From CAZEWZ01 sp964516765 (lineage in GTDB: Bacteria > Bacteroidota > Bacteroidia > Flavobacteriales > UBA7430), in NCBI GenBank assembly GCA_964516765.1, contig CAZEWZ010000005.1, positions 1 to 64,000 on the forward strand: a stretch of 64,000 nt of DNA. The letters run 5' to 3'. The notes beneath the pieces were generated by a model. The model was given only the letters and a program-made list of their open reading frames with translations, was not told the DNA's origin and ran no database searches. Positions 24,873 to 33,306 of this stretch are shown here, one piece after another (the stretch's first letter is position 1; every line of letters begins with the position of its first letter). The translations under genes and the position numbers were made by a program.

Positions 24873-26825
24873 TTACGCCAAACGTTTTAAATTTTTCAGT
24901 ATAATCTCGAAATCATTTTTTAATCGATACTCCTTGGCGTAAAGCATATTTAGCTTTATTAAAGTATGATTAGAATATATGCCTGGAAGATGAGAAGCAG
25001 GACTTAATACACCCGACTTTATTATAGGCAAACCGTCATTTTCTGTAGAATTATGATAAGATACCCATGATTTTAAACCCAGTAATACAAAAAAAATATT
25101 TTTAAATAATCCTAAAATACTTTTAGATAAAATAATCAAGACTGGAGAAGTAAGAATAAAAATAAGGCTAACGCATATATCAAACAATCTTTTTAATCGA
25201 ATATTTTCAGCTTTATTAATACTGTTTACTTCGTATGCATACAATTCTCCTTGAGAATTGATTGTATTAGAACCAATCACGAACATACTCTCTTCTGGAG
25301 CAATTTTGAAATCTATGTCATGCATGTTGATCAAAGACATATGGGAAATAATATCTTGAGAAGAAATATCTTTAGAACAGAAAATAAGTTCATTAATCGA
25401 ATAAATCTGAACGGCTTCATGAAGTTGATCAATAGTTCCTACATAGTTATCTATAGATTTGTTTGATAACTCTGAATAGATAAATCCAATAAAGCTTGAG
25501 CTAATATGGATTTGTTTAAGCATATCCGATACGCGCATACACTCCTGCGGAGAACCTATAATCAAGAATCGTTTTCTTGAGTCGTTCTCAAATGAGAACT
25601 GGAAAAGTCCTATAGAACTCAATCCAGCTCTCAATAACCCAATTAATATACCTGTTCCAATAGAGCCAATTAAAATGAGTGCTCTTGAGAAACGATATAC
25701 TTCGGGCAAAAGAGCATAAACAGACAATAAGATAAGCGTGCCAAATATGGTACCTAAAACTAGTTTTGATATTCTGAAAGGCTGGTCGTAAACTCCTAAC
25801 AACTTATTAATTCCGAGCCACAAAATAATATATAACGGGACGATGATTAGCAAAAATAAATCAGGATACGATCCTCCTTCAACAAAACGATGGTTGATTT
25901 CCCAATAATTAGTCATGTTAACCATAAATATAAAAACCATCAAGAAATCAAGACTAGGAAGCCAAATATAGCTTAGGAACCTTTTCACGATAGAAATAGA
26001 TGCTCTAAAATAGATCGCAAAATTAATCAGTAAACTGAAAATCTTAGCATTATTATTTGAAAAATGTTTCTTGGCAAAAATAATCATGGCCTTGTAAAAA
26101 ATAAACACATAATTTAAGCTTCCTTTCTTCGTGCTTTCCCCTTTATAATGGATAATTCTAGTCCCTGAAAAATAATAATTTTTGTATCCACCCAAGGAAA
26201 TTCTGTAGGATAAATCTATATCTTCCCCATACATAAAGAAGGTCTCATCTAAAAGTCCTATTTGATTTAAAGTTTCCTTTTTTAACATCATAAAAGCACC
26301 ACATAAAACATCAACTTCATGTGTTTCATCTTTATTTAAGTATCCTAAATGATAAGCACCAAAGGTTTTAGAATTCGGAAACAAACTTGCTAAACCAAAT
26401 ATTTTATAAAATGCCACCATTGGCTTGGGTAAACATCTTTTGGATTCAGGAAGAAATTTCCCTTTTCCATCAATCATTTTGACGCCCAATCCACCTGCGT
26501 CAGGATGAGAATCCATAAATTCAATACATTTTTCAAATGTATCTTCCTCTACTAAAGTGTCAGGATTTAAAAGCAATATGTATTCTCCCTTAGCTTGGCG
26601 AATGGCTTGATTATTTGCAACTGAAAAACCTGTATTAACTTTGTTAGAAATTATTTTAACCCAGGGAAATTTGTGAGTTAGCATATCAACAGAATGATCT
26701 ACAGAATTATTATCTACCACAATTACTTCTCCGTCTAGATGGACTAGTGCCTTCTGTACGGATGTCAAACACTGTTCTAGAAAGTGTTTAACATTATAAT
26801 TAACGACAACAATACTTAGTTTCAT
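24873..26825 (-). CDS. GT2 glycosyltransferase fused to a polyprenyl-glycosylphosphotransferase-like membrane module
   Basis: A 650-residue bimodular membrane protein. Residues about 1-270 form a rhamnosyltransferase-like GT2 domain: VVVNYNVKHFLEQCL, VVDNNSVDHS, LLNPDTLV (DxD-like), CGAFMMLKKE, and MYGEDIDLS. Several membrane helices (about 285-400) follow, then a Rossmann-like region (RFLIIGSPQECM), as in exopolysaccharide polyprenyl-glycosylphosphotransferases. The end has the first motif of a bacterial sugar transferase (LKRLFDICVS) and a C-terminal remnant (KSGVLSP ... KNDFEIILKNLKRL). The catalytic middle, with its KFRSM-like motif, is missing. Likely role: cell-surface polysaccharide assembly. 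It ends 43 bases before the E2 promoter region and starts 5 bases after recR. Confidence 0.8.
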   Translation of the reverse strand: MKLSIVVVNYNVKHFLEQCLTSVQKALVHLDGEVIVVDNNSVDHSVDMLTHKFPWVKIISNKVNTGFSVANNQAIRQAKGEYILLLNPDTLVEEDTFEKCIEFMDSHPDAGGLGVKMIDGKGKFLPESKRCLPKPMVAFYKIFGLASLFPNSKTFGAYHLGYLNKDETHEVDVLCGAFMMLKKETLNQIGLLDETFFMYGEDIDLSYRISLGGYKNYYFSGTRIIHYKGESTKKGSLNYVFIFYKAMIIFAKKHFSNNNAKIFSLLINFAIYFRASISIVKRFLSYIWLPSLDFLMVFIFMVNMTNYWEINHRFVEGGSYPDLFLLIIVPLYIILWLGINKLLGVYDQPFRISKLVLGTIFGTLILLSVYALLPEVYRFSRALILIGSIGTGILIGLLRAGLSSIGLFQFSFENDSRKRFLIIGSPQECMRVSDMLKQIHISSSFIGFIYSELSNKSIDNYVGTIDQLHEAVQIYSINELIFCSKDISSQDIISHMSLINMHDIDFKIAPEESMFVIGSNTINSQGELYAYEVNSINKAENIRLKRLFDICVSLIFILTSPVLIILSKSILGLFKNIFFVLLGLKSWVSYHNSTENDGLPIIKSGVLSPASHLPGIYSNHTLIKLNMLYAKEYRLKNDFEIILKNLKRLA

Positions 26826-26830
26826 ATTGA

Positions 26831-27448
26831 TTAATTATTGATAGAATCCTGATAGGGCAGACGATTAGCAATCGATCTTCCTAATGTTATTTCATCTGCA
26901 TATTCGAGTTCGTCACCAAAAGCAATACCTCTAGCAATAGAGGATATTTGGATTGAAAACTCCTTTAGTTTTTTAAAAATATAAAAGTTTGTTGTATCTC
27001 CTTCCATAGTTGTACTTAATGCAAAAATAATCTCATTTACTTGGCCGCTTTTAACTTTTTCAATCAAAGAATCAATATTTAATTGACTTGGACCAATACC
27101 CTCCATTGGAGAAATAACTCCTCCTAAAACATGATAATGTCCTTTGTATTGGTGCGTGTTTTCAATGGCCATTACATCTCTAATATCTTCAACGATACAA
27201 AGAATAGAAGAATCTCGATTCAAGTCAGAACACAATTCACAAATTTCTATATCTGAAATATTGTGACAATTTTTACAATAACATATTTTATTGCGCAAAT
27301 TATTCAAAGAGGAGGTAAAGCGTTCAACTTCATAAGTTGAACGCTTTAATATACTCAAGACAAGGCGTAAAGCAGTTTTCTTTCCAATTCCGGGAAGTTG
27401 AGAGAATTCATCAACAGCTTGTTCTAATAATTTAGAAGAATAATTCAT
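26831..27448 (-). CDS. recR: Recombination protein RecR
   Basis: A 205-residue RecFOR-pathway protein that helps load RecA at gaps. An N-terminal helix-hairpin-helix (LPGIGKKTALRLVL) is followed by a four-Cys zinc finger (CYCKNCHNISDIEICELC). The Toprim domain begins at LCIVEDIRDV, and the C-terminal motif ADEITLGRSIANR completes the family pattern. The length is normal. It is followed by the GT2 fusion gene after 5 bases. A TAnnTTTG element sits 4 bases before its ATG. Confidence 0.96.
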   Translation of the reverse strand: MNYSSKLLEQAVDEFSQLPGIGKKTALRLVLSILKRSTYEVERFTSSLNNLRNKICYCKNCHNISDIEICELCSDLNRDSSILCIVEDIRDVMAIENTHQYKGHYHVLGGVISPMEGIGPSQLNIDSLIEKVKSGQVNEIIFALSTTMEGDTTNFYIFKKLKEFSIQISSIARGIAFGDELEYADEITLGRSIANRLPYQDSINN

Positions 27449-27452
27449 GCCT

Positions 27453-27460
27453 CAAAAATA
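27453..27460 (-). promoter_or_regulatory. -7-like element (TATTTTTG) abutting recR
   Basis: An exact TAnnTTTG match on the minus strand only 4 bases before the recR ATG, so the transcript would be leaderless or nearly so. It lies in the 68-base divergent gap with the symporter gene. Confidence 0.45.
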
Positions 27461-27516
27461 GTTTTTTAGATGTAAGTATCCACAGTAAATTATATATTAG
27501 ATGCAAAATCTAATAT

Positions 27517-29010
27517 ATGTCTGCCTCACTTACTATATTAATTCTACTTAGTTACTTTTTAGTTTTAATTTTAATTTCTAAAATAACCTCTAAAAATAGC
27601 GACAATGATAGTTTTTTTAATGGCAAAAGACAATCTCCTTGGCCAATTGTTGCCTTTGGAATGATTGGAGCTAGTTTGTCAGGAGTTACATTTATTTCAG
27701 TTCCAGGCTGGGTCAATACAAGTCAATTTTCATACTTTCAAATGGTCTTAGGATACTTGGTAGGCTATGCGGTCATAGCCAAAATTTTACTCCCTCTTTA
27801 TTATCGACTCAACCTAAGTTCCATTTACACATATTTGGAATATAGATTTGGTTTTTGGACATATAAGTCTGGCGCATTTTATTTCCTTCTTTCAAGAACT
27901 ATCGGTTCTGCATTTAGATTGTATTTAGTTGCCAATGTTCTTCAAATTATGGTCTTTGATTCTTTGAATATTTCCTTTGCTTTTACTGTTGCATTAACTA
28001 TTAGTTTTATATGGCTCTACACAAATAAGGCAGGGATTAAAACTATTATATGGACCGATACGCTTCAGACTTTTTTTATGATTGCAGCAGTAATATGTTC
28101 ATTTTACCATGTTGGACATGCATTAAATTTGACTATTACAGAAGCTGTTAATCAAATATCCATATCTGACTATTCAAAAATATTCTTTCTCGACGATCTA
28201 AGTTCTCCTATGTTTTTCCCAAAACAGTTTATAACAGGTGCATTTATAGCAATAGTTATGACAGGTTTAGATCAAGACATGATGCAAAAAAACTTATCTT
28301 GTAAGAACCTAAAAGAAGCACAAAAAAATATGTTTTGGTTTAGTCTTGTTTTGGTGCTTGTAAATATCTTGTTTCTTGGATTAGGGGCTTTATTATACAT
28401 TTATGCAAGTAAATTTAATATCTCTGCTGTTGGAGATGATCTTTTTGCTGCTGTAGCAATGCACGAAAAAATGCCTATTGTGGTCGGGATTCTTTTTTTA
28501 CTTGGAATAATAGCTGCTGCTTATTCAAGTGCCGATTCTGCTTTGACTGCATTAACTACATCTTTCTGTATCGATTTCATTAACATTGAAAAAAAAGAAA
28601 AGGAAAAACAATTAAAAATTAGAAAATTAAGCCACTTGCTTTTTTCATTTCTATTGTTTGTTGTCATCTTGACATTCAGATGGATAAATGACGAAAGCGT
28701 TATTTCGACATTATTTAAAGTGGCTGGATATACCTATGGCCCTCTATTAGGTTTATATAGTTTTGGACTATTTACAAAATGGAAAATCAAAGATCGGTGG
28801 ATTATTCCCGTGGTAGTATCCTCTCCGGTCATTTCATATACTCTTCAATGTAATTCATATGATTGGTGGGGATTTCACTTTGGATTCGAATTATTGATAG
28901 TAAATGGTTTATTGTGTTTTCTGGGAATGCTTTTGATTAGAGACAAAAAACAAAAGTCTATTTATAAGGATTCCTTTGTTTCCAAATCTTCGGTTTTATC
29001 AATCGAGTAA
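27517..29010 (+). CDS. Sodium:solute symporter family transporter
   Basis: A 497-residue inner-membrane protein with about 13 hydrophobic segments, matching the SSS family (LeuT-like fold). Supporting motifs are GASLSGVTFISVPGW near residue 52-66, YTYLEYRFG, LSRTIGSAFRLYL, and the Na+-site region AAYSSADSALTALTTS (about 338-353). Substrates in this family include sugars, amino acids and nucleosides; none can be assigned. It is divergent from recR. Its last 53 bases overlap the convergent FemAB/GNAT-like gene. Confidence 0.9.
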   Translation: MSASLTILILLSYFLVLILISKITSKNSDNDSFFNGKRQSPWPIVAFGMIGASLSGVTFISVPGWVNTSQFSYFQMVLGYLVGYAVIAKILLPLYYRLNLSSIYTYLEYRFGFWTYKSGAFYFLLSRTIGSAFRLYLVANVLQIMVFDSLNISFAFTVALTISFIWLYTNKAGIKTIIWTDTLQTFFMIAAVICSFYHVGHALNLTITEAVNQISISDYSKIFFLDDLSSPMFFPKQFITGAFIAIVMTGLDQDMMQKNLSCKNLKEAQKNMFWFSLVLVLVNILFLGLGALLYIYASKFNISAVGDDLFAAVAMHEKMPIVVGILFLLGIIAAAYSSADSALTALTTSFCIDFINIEKKEKEKQLKIRKLSHLLFSFLLFVVILTFRWINDESVISTLFKVAGYTYGPLLGLYSFGLFTKWKIKDRWIIPVVVSSPVISYTLQCNSYDWWGFHFGFELLIVNGLLCFLGMLLIRDKKQKSIYKDSFVSKSSVLSIE

Positions 29011-30070
29011 ATGGACCTAGAATTCTGAAAAATAAATTAGATTTCGAATATATAAAAGCTCTATTACCCATTGGTTTAGCGCCAAAATTACTTTTAAACT
29101 CACTAGCGGTTCTTCCAAATTTAATCACACTCAATCGTTGATTAATAGCATATTTTATTTTATCGTAAAGCATTCTACTATAAATGTCATATACTTTATT
29201 TAGAGTATAATCGAGTCCCATAAAATAGACATATAACTGGTTTTCATGAATAATCGATGAAGAAAATCCAAGCAATTTATTCTCGATAAAATAGCCTTGA
29301 ATATTAATATTTAAACCATTCTGTTTTAAATAAGGAAAAAAATTTGTGTCAAATTTTGAAGTATTAAAACTAGATTTGTAAAATACATTATTAAACAAAG
29401 TATTAATTTGACTTGCATATATATTTAGGTCATCAATGTGGAGTTCTCTTATATCTAAAGGGTTGCTATTTAATAAAACTTTACGTAATTTTTTCTTGTA
29501 TTTTGATTGAATAGAGATGACATAATCATCAAAATGAATCCAGCTCTCAGGAATATGCATATGCATATCTGGTTCTACATACAAGGGTAGAAAATTAGTA
29601 TTTTTTTTTGGGATTAAATCATTAAAAAATTCGGGAATCATAACAAACTTAGAATTAGAAAAATCAGATATCTGATTTATAAGTTCAGTAAAGTGAATAG
29701 GACTTAATTCTTCTACAAAATAATATGTACTTTCATTGGACATAAACAAGTTGCCTAAAAAGCAAACTCTCAAACTTAAGAATTTGGCAAGGACTAATTT
29801 TATGCTTCCTAAAAGAGTGATTGTAGGATTACTACTACGAATATATTCTTGTATTTTCTTACTATTTAACTTAAAGATTTGTGCGTAGACAATTCCTACA
29901 ACTCTAGATTCAACTTTAGCAATAACATATATAGCAGATAAGTCATTATCTATTTGATTTTCAAAGATCTGTAAGAAGCTTTTAGATAAAAAAAGCTTAT
30001 CATTTTTAGAGAGTATTTCCCAATCTCCTTTAGGAATTTCATTGAATCTATGATAAAAGTTGAAATTCAT
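28958..30070 (-). CDS. FemAB/GNAT-like acyltransferase family protein
   Basis: A 370-residue cytoplasmic protein of the peptidoglycan-bridge (FemAB)-like, double-GNAT-fold type. Helpful landmarks are QSKYKKKLRKVL (about 188-199), LLGFSSSIIHENQLYVYFMGLDY, the helix YDIYSRMLYDKIKYAI, and FGRTASEFKSNFGAKP at about 326-341. The donor (aminoacyl-tRNA or acyl-CoA) and acceptor are unknown. It begins 9 bases after the phosphoesterase gene on the same strand and is probably cotranscribed with it. Confidence 0.72.
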   Translation of the reverse strand: MNFNFYHRFNEIPKGDWEILSKNDKLFLSKSFLQIFENQIDNDLSAIYVIAKVESRVVGIVYAQIFKLNSKKIQEYIRSSNPTITLLGSIKLVLAKFLSLRVCFLGNLFMSNESTYYFVEELSPIHFTELINQISDFSNSKFVMIPEFFNDLIPKKNTNFLPLYVEPDMHMHIPESWIHFDDYVISIQSKYKKKLRKVLLNSNPLDIRELHIDDLNIYASQINTLFNNVFYKSSFNTSKFDTNFFPYLKQNGLNINIQGYFIENKLLGFSSSIIHENQLYVYFMGLDYTLNKVYDIYSRMLYDKIKYAINQRLSVIKFGRTASEFKSNFGAKPMGNRAFIYSKSNLFFRILGPFTRLIKPKIWKQRNPYK

Positions 30071-30079
30071 TTAAGAGAG

Positions 30080-31342
30080 TTAAGAAATCTCAAGGATTGA
30101 AATCTCAGGATAAATTCCAACTCTTCCAGCATAACCTAAATGCCCCAATCCTCGATTTACATAAATTTGATGCTTATTCTGACTATATAGACCTGCCCAT
30201 TGAGGGTATTTTAACTGTGAGGGGCTCCATTTGAAACTTCCTAATTCAATACCAAACTGCATTCCATGAGTATGACCTAAAAGTTGAAGGTCAATTGGGA
30301 AGGAGTGATTAACTACTTCATTTTCCCAGTGTGAGGGATCGTGAGATAACAAAATACTTGGTAGTGAAGGATTGGCGTCTTTGACAGATTTGTTAAGATC
30401 ACCATACTTAGAAAACCCACCTGCACCCCAGTTTTCTACACCTATTAGATTAAATAAACTACCTTTAATAGAAATTTCTTTGTGTTGATTAAGAAGCAAG
30501 TCAAAACCAATTTTTTTGTGGATTTCAGTCATCTTTTTGAAATTGGCATCCCAAAGATTTCTACCTTTAGAAGTTCCTTTGTCTATACCTAAATAATCCC
30601 CATAGTCATGATTTCCAAGAATAGCATATTTACCATATTTAGACTCTAACTTTGCCAAATGAGGAATAAATTCGTCTGCTTCCCAATAAGAATTATTAAT
30701 AATATCACCGGTGAATAAAATAAGATCAGGCTTTTCATCATTAATTAAATCCACGACATCAATAATGGGTTTAGTAGAAGTAAAGGTACCTAAGTGAAGA
30801 TCAGAAATATGAATAACTTTTAATCCCTTAAGAACAGTTGGCCATTTTGCAATTCGAATCGGGATTCGATGTTTCTTAAAATTGAATCGACCATAAATAA
30901 TCCCCCATGTCATTAGGCTTAACATGAAAGAACCAATCAATAAACTTAGGTTCTTCATAAACCCCAAACGTGTAATTGGTTCTCCAGACAAAGAGCTAGA
31001 AGAAGAAAATAAAAGTATTATCCATTGATAAATCAATTTGAATATTCTCAAGAAATCGTCAATAAGAAGAGGTATACATGCCAATATTTTTGCTAAATAA
31101 ATACTTAATATAAAGGCTCGAATAAGAATAAGATGTTTTGGAGATTCGGGATTTTGATAATTATACATGGCATAGGCCATTAGGGGGACGCAAGAAAAAG
31201 CAACAATCCAATAAACCCATTTCCCAAATGAATTGGATTTTAATACAAACAAAAAATTGCTTTTAAAAGCCTGCCAAAAATATAAATCAACCAGTAAGAA
31301 AAAAAGGAGGAAAAAAATAATGTTGTAAAATACTTTGTTCAT
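30080..31342 (-). CDS. Membrane-anchored calcineurin-like metallophosphoesterase (YaeI/YkuE type)
   Basis: A 420-residue protein. The first ~160 residues hold four membrane segments and a basic linker. The phosphoesterase domain (about 165-420) contains all metal motifs: ISDLHLG, FTGDIINN, LGNHDYGD, LSHDPSHW and LGHTHGMQFG. Related YaeI/YkuE enzymes act on lipid or nucleotide phosphates; the substrate here is unknown. A GTG at 31360 extends the frame by 6 residues but coincides with a TAnnTTTG promoter element. The ATG at 31342, directly before TM1, is therefore chosen. Confidence 0.9.
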   Translation of the reverse strand: MNKVFYNIIFFLLFFLLVDLYFWQAFKSNFLFVLKSNSFGKWVYWIVAFSCVPLMAYAMYNYQNPESPKHLILIRAFILSIYLAKILACIPLLIDDFLRIFKLIYQWIILLFSSSSSLSGEPITRLGFMKNLSLLIGSFMLSLMTWGIIYGRFNFKKHRIPIRIAKWPTVLKGLKVIHISDLHLGTFTSTKPIIDVVDLINDEKPDLILFTGDIINNSYWEADEFIPHLAKLESKYGKYAILGNHDYGDYLGIDKGTSKGRNLWDANFKKMTEIHKKIGFDLLLNQHKEISIKGSLFNLIGVENWGAGGFSKYGDLNKSVKDANPSLPSILLSHDPSHWENEVVNHSFPIDLQLLGHTHGMQFGIELGSFKWSPSQLKYPQWAGLYSQNKHQIYVNRGLGHLGYAGRVGIYPEISILEIS

Positions 31343-31359
31343 ATAAATTATCAAAAGCA

Positions 31360-31367
31360 CAAAAATA
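31360..31367 (-). promoter_or_regulatory. Candidate -7 element (TATTTTTG) of the phosphoesterase gene
   Basis: An exact TAnnTTTG match on the minus strand, 17 bases before the ATG at 31342. It overlaps a possible GTG start at 31360, which argues against that start. Confidence 0.5.
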
Positions 31368-31422
31368 AGTCCATTTATCTAAAAAGACTAAAAAAAATTA
31401 AGCAAAAAGATAAATACGTAAA

Positions 31423-32379
31423 TTATTTGCTACCCTTTGAAACTAGCATGTCTTTAATTCCACCAACTGAACTCAATACTCCAGTAGCTTCATAAGGCAT
31501 ATAAATTACTTTATTATCCTTGCCAGAAGTCATTACTTTTAGAGTTTCTAGATATTTGATTGCAATCAAATAGTTTGCAGGATCTCCAGATTTATTTTTA
31601 ATAGCGTCAGTAACTACAGTTAGAGCTTCGGCTTCAGCTTTCGCAACAGTGACTCGAGCAATAGCTTCCCCTTCTGCACGATTAATATCTGCTTGACGAT
31701 CTCCTTCAGCTTTTAAAACTTGAGATTGTTTAAATCCTTCAGCTTCTAGAATAGTTGCTCTCTTATCTCTTTCCGCCCTCATTTGCTTTTCCATCGCTTC
31801 ACGAATATCCATCGGAGGGTTGATATCTTGAAGTTCAACACGATTAACTTTAACGCCCCACTTATTAGTGGCATCGTCTAATATCTCTTGAAGTTTACTG
31901 TTAATTATATCTCTCGAGGATAAAGTGTCATCTAAATCCATTTCACCAATAACATTTCTGAGGGAGGTCTGAGTTAATTTCTCAATGGCCTGAGGAAGGT
32001 TAGCTATCTCGTAGACAGCTCTCTGAGGTTCCATAATTTGGAAATAAATTAATGCATTGATTTCAGTAACAATATTATCTCTAGTAATCACATTTTGTTT
32101 TGGGAAATCATATACTGCTTCTCGCAAATCAATTCGATTTTCTTTGACATATTGAACAATGGTATTGCCCATAGGTCCTTCCGAAGAATATCGCCAAATG
32201 ATTTGACGTGGCTTGTCAATAACAGGAATAATAATATTTAAACCCGAACTCAAAGTGGCGTGATATTTACCCAGTCGTTCAATGATTATTGTCTCTGATT
32301 GTTGAACAATCTTAATGCCTTTTAATGCAATTGCAATTACAAAAAGAGCAATCAATATGCTTATGATAGTCAATGCCAT
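31423..32379 (-). CDS. SPFH/band-7 membrane protein, QmcA/paraslipin type
   Basis: A 318-residue stomatin-like protein. A single N-terminal membrane segment (about 4-20) is followed by QQSETIIIERLGKYHATL, the SPFH domain (about 25-190) with LRNVIGEMDLDDTLSSRD and WGVKVNRVELQDI. A long Ala/Glu-rich coiled coil follows (about 195-265, MRAERDKRATILEAEG). Such proteins form cage-like microdomain scaffolds that associate with the FtsH protease. It is one base downstream of the NfeD-like gene, the usual partner. Confidence 0.93.
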   Translation of the reverse strand: MALTIISILIALFVIAIALKGIKIVQQSETIIIERLGKYHATLSSGLNIIIPVIDKPRQIIWRYSSEGPMGNTIVQYVKENRIDLREAVYDFPKQNVITRDNIVTEINALIYFQIMEPQRAVYEIANLPQAIEKLTQTSLRNVIGEMDLDDTLSSRDIINSKLQEILDDATNKWGVKVNRVELQDINPPMDIREAMEKQMRAERDKRATILEAEGFKQSQVLKAEGDRQADINRAEGEAIARVTVAKAEAEALTVVTDAIKNKSGDPANYLIAIKYLETLKVMTSGKDNKVIYMPYEATGVLSSVGGIKDMLVSKGSK

Positions 32380-32380
32380 A

Positions 32381-32812
32381 TTATATTTTTTTAACGGTGA
32401 TTATTGTACTGTTAATTTCGGTAACTACAACTTTTTCAGGAGGCTCAAGCGCAATACTAGTTGCAGAGATAGCTTTCCATTGATCACCATCGATGCTAAC
32501 TCTACCTGAAGTAAAAGAATCAATCTTTTCAGAGACTGTGCCTACACGTCCGATAAGTGCTTCTGTATTTGTTTTGAGTTTAGATTCGCTTTTTTTATAT
32601 AAAATCGGACGAATGAGAAAGAGACTTACTAGCGTACTCAAAGAAAAGACGAGCAATTGTATATCCATACTACAACCCAAAAATGCAGATAAAGCTGCGA
32701 TAAAAGAGCCAATACCTAAACATGCGAGAATGAAGCCTGGTGTAAAAACTTCGAGAATAAACAACAATAGACCTATATACATCCACCAGTGCCATTGTAG
32801 AATTTCTTCCAT
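32381..32812 (-). CDS. NfeD-like OB-fold membrane protein
   Basis: A 143-residue protein with two or three hydrophobic segments (about 8-70) including GLLLFILEVFTPGFILACLG in two halves. A C-terminal OB-fold follows (about 85-143, ALIGRVGTVSEKI ... VTEINSTIITVKKI). This is the short, YbbK-type NfeD without a protease domain. It pairs with the SPFH gene immediately downstream, and the two are thought to act together in membrane quality control. Confidence 0.92.
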   Translation of the reverse strand: MEEILQWHWWMYIGLLLFILEVFTPGFILACLGIGSFIAALSAFLGCSMDIQLLVFSLSTLVSLFLIRPILYKKSESKLKTNTEALIGRVGTVSEKIDSFTSGRVSIDGDQWKAISATSIALEPPEKVVVTEINSTIITVKKI

Positions 32813-33306
32813 GATTTTAGTCTATTAATTTTAATCTAATATAGTGTAAATTTAAATAGACATTTAGAATTAAAAAAATAAAAAATTATATAAAACACTA
32901 TTTTAATAATTAATATTCAAACAATACGAGTTTAAATTTATAATTTCACTTTTTGGGAATATTCTAAAAATGAAAGTTTTTTTTAAAATCAAATAAAAGA
33001 AGCAAAACAAATGGGATTATCTTCATTTCTCTAGAAAAATGGTGTTTTCTGTATATACAGAAATGACGACATTAAATTTTATGTACAATTGTGATAATCA
33101 ATCCCCATAAAAATTCCCTATTTACAAAGGAATTAAGATTAGTGTAAACTTAGTATGTAGCAACAGATTAAATAATCTAGATAATCCTTTTAATACTAGA
33201 TGTTAACTAACTTGAGAAATAGAAAAAAACATAAGTAAAAAATACTGAAACTCATTTTTTGCTAAAATATCCTACTGTGATAGTTTCAAAAATAAATTAT
33301 AATCAA
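32813..33306. other. Long AT-rich intergenic region with a perfect palindrome
   Basis: About 490 bases between the divergent nfeD-type gene and the broken nuclease gene. I find no ORF with coding character and no tRNA. The only notable element is an 18-bp palindrome at 33046-33063. The stretch could be the decayed remains of a gene, or promoter DNA for both flanks. Confidence 0.6.
33046..33063. repeat. Perfect 18-bp palindrome
   Basis: TTTCTGTAT is followed directly by its reverse complement ATACAGAAA with no spacer. A second short inverted repeat, AGAAAA (33033-33038) with TTTTCT (33045-33050), shares the left arm. It may be an operator for a dimeric regulator. Confidence 0.7.
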
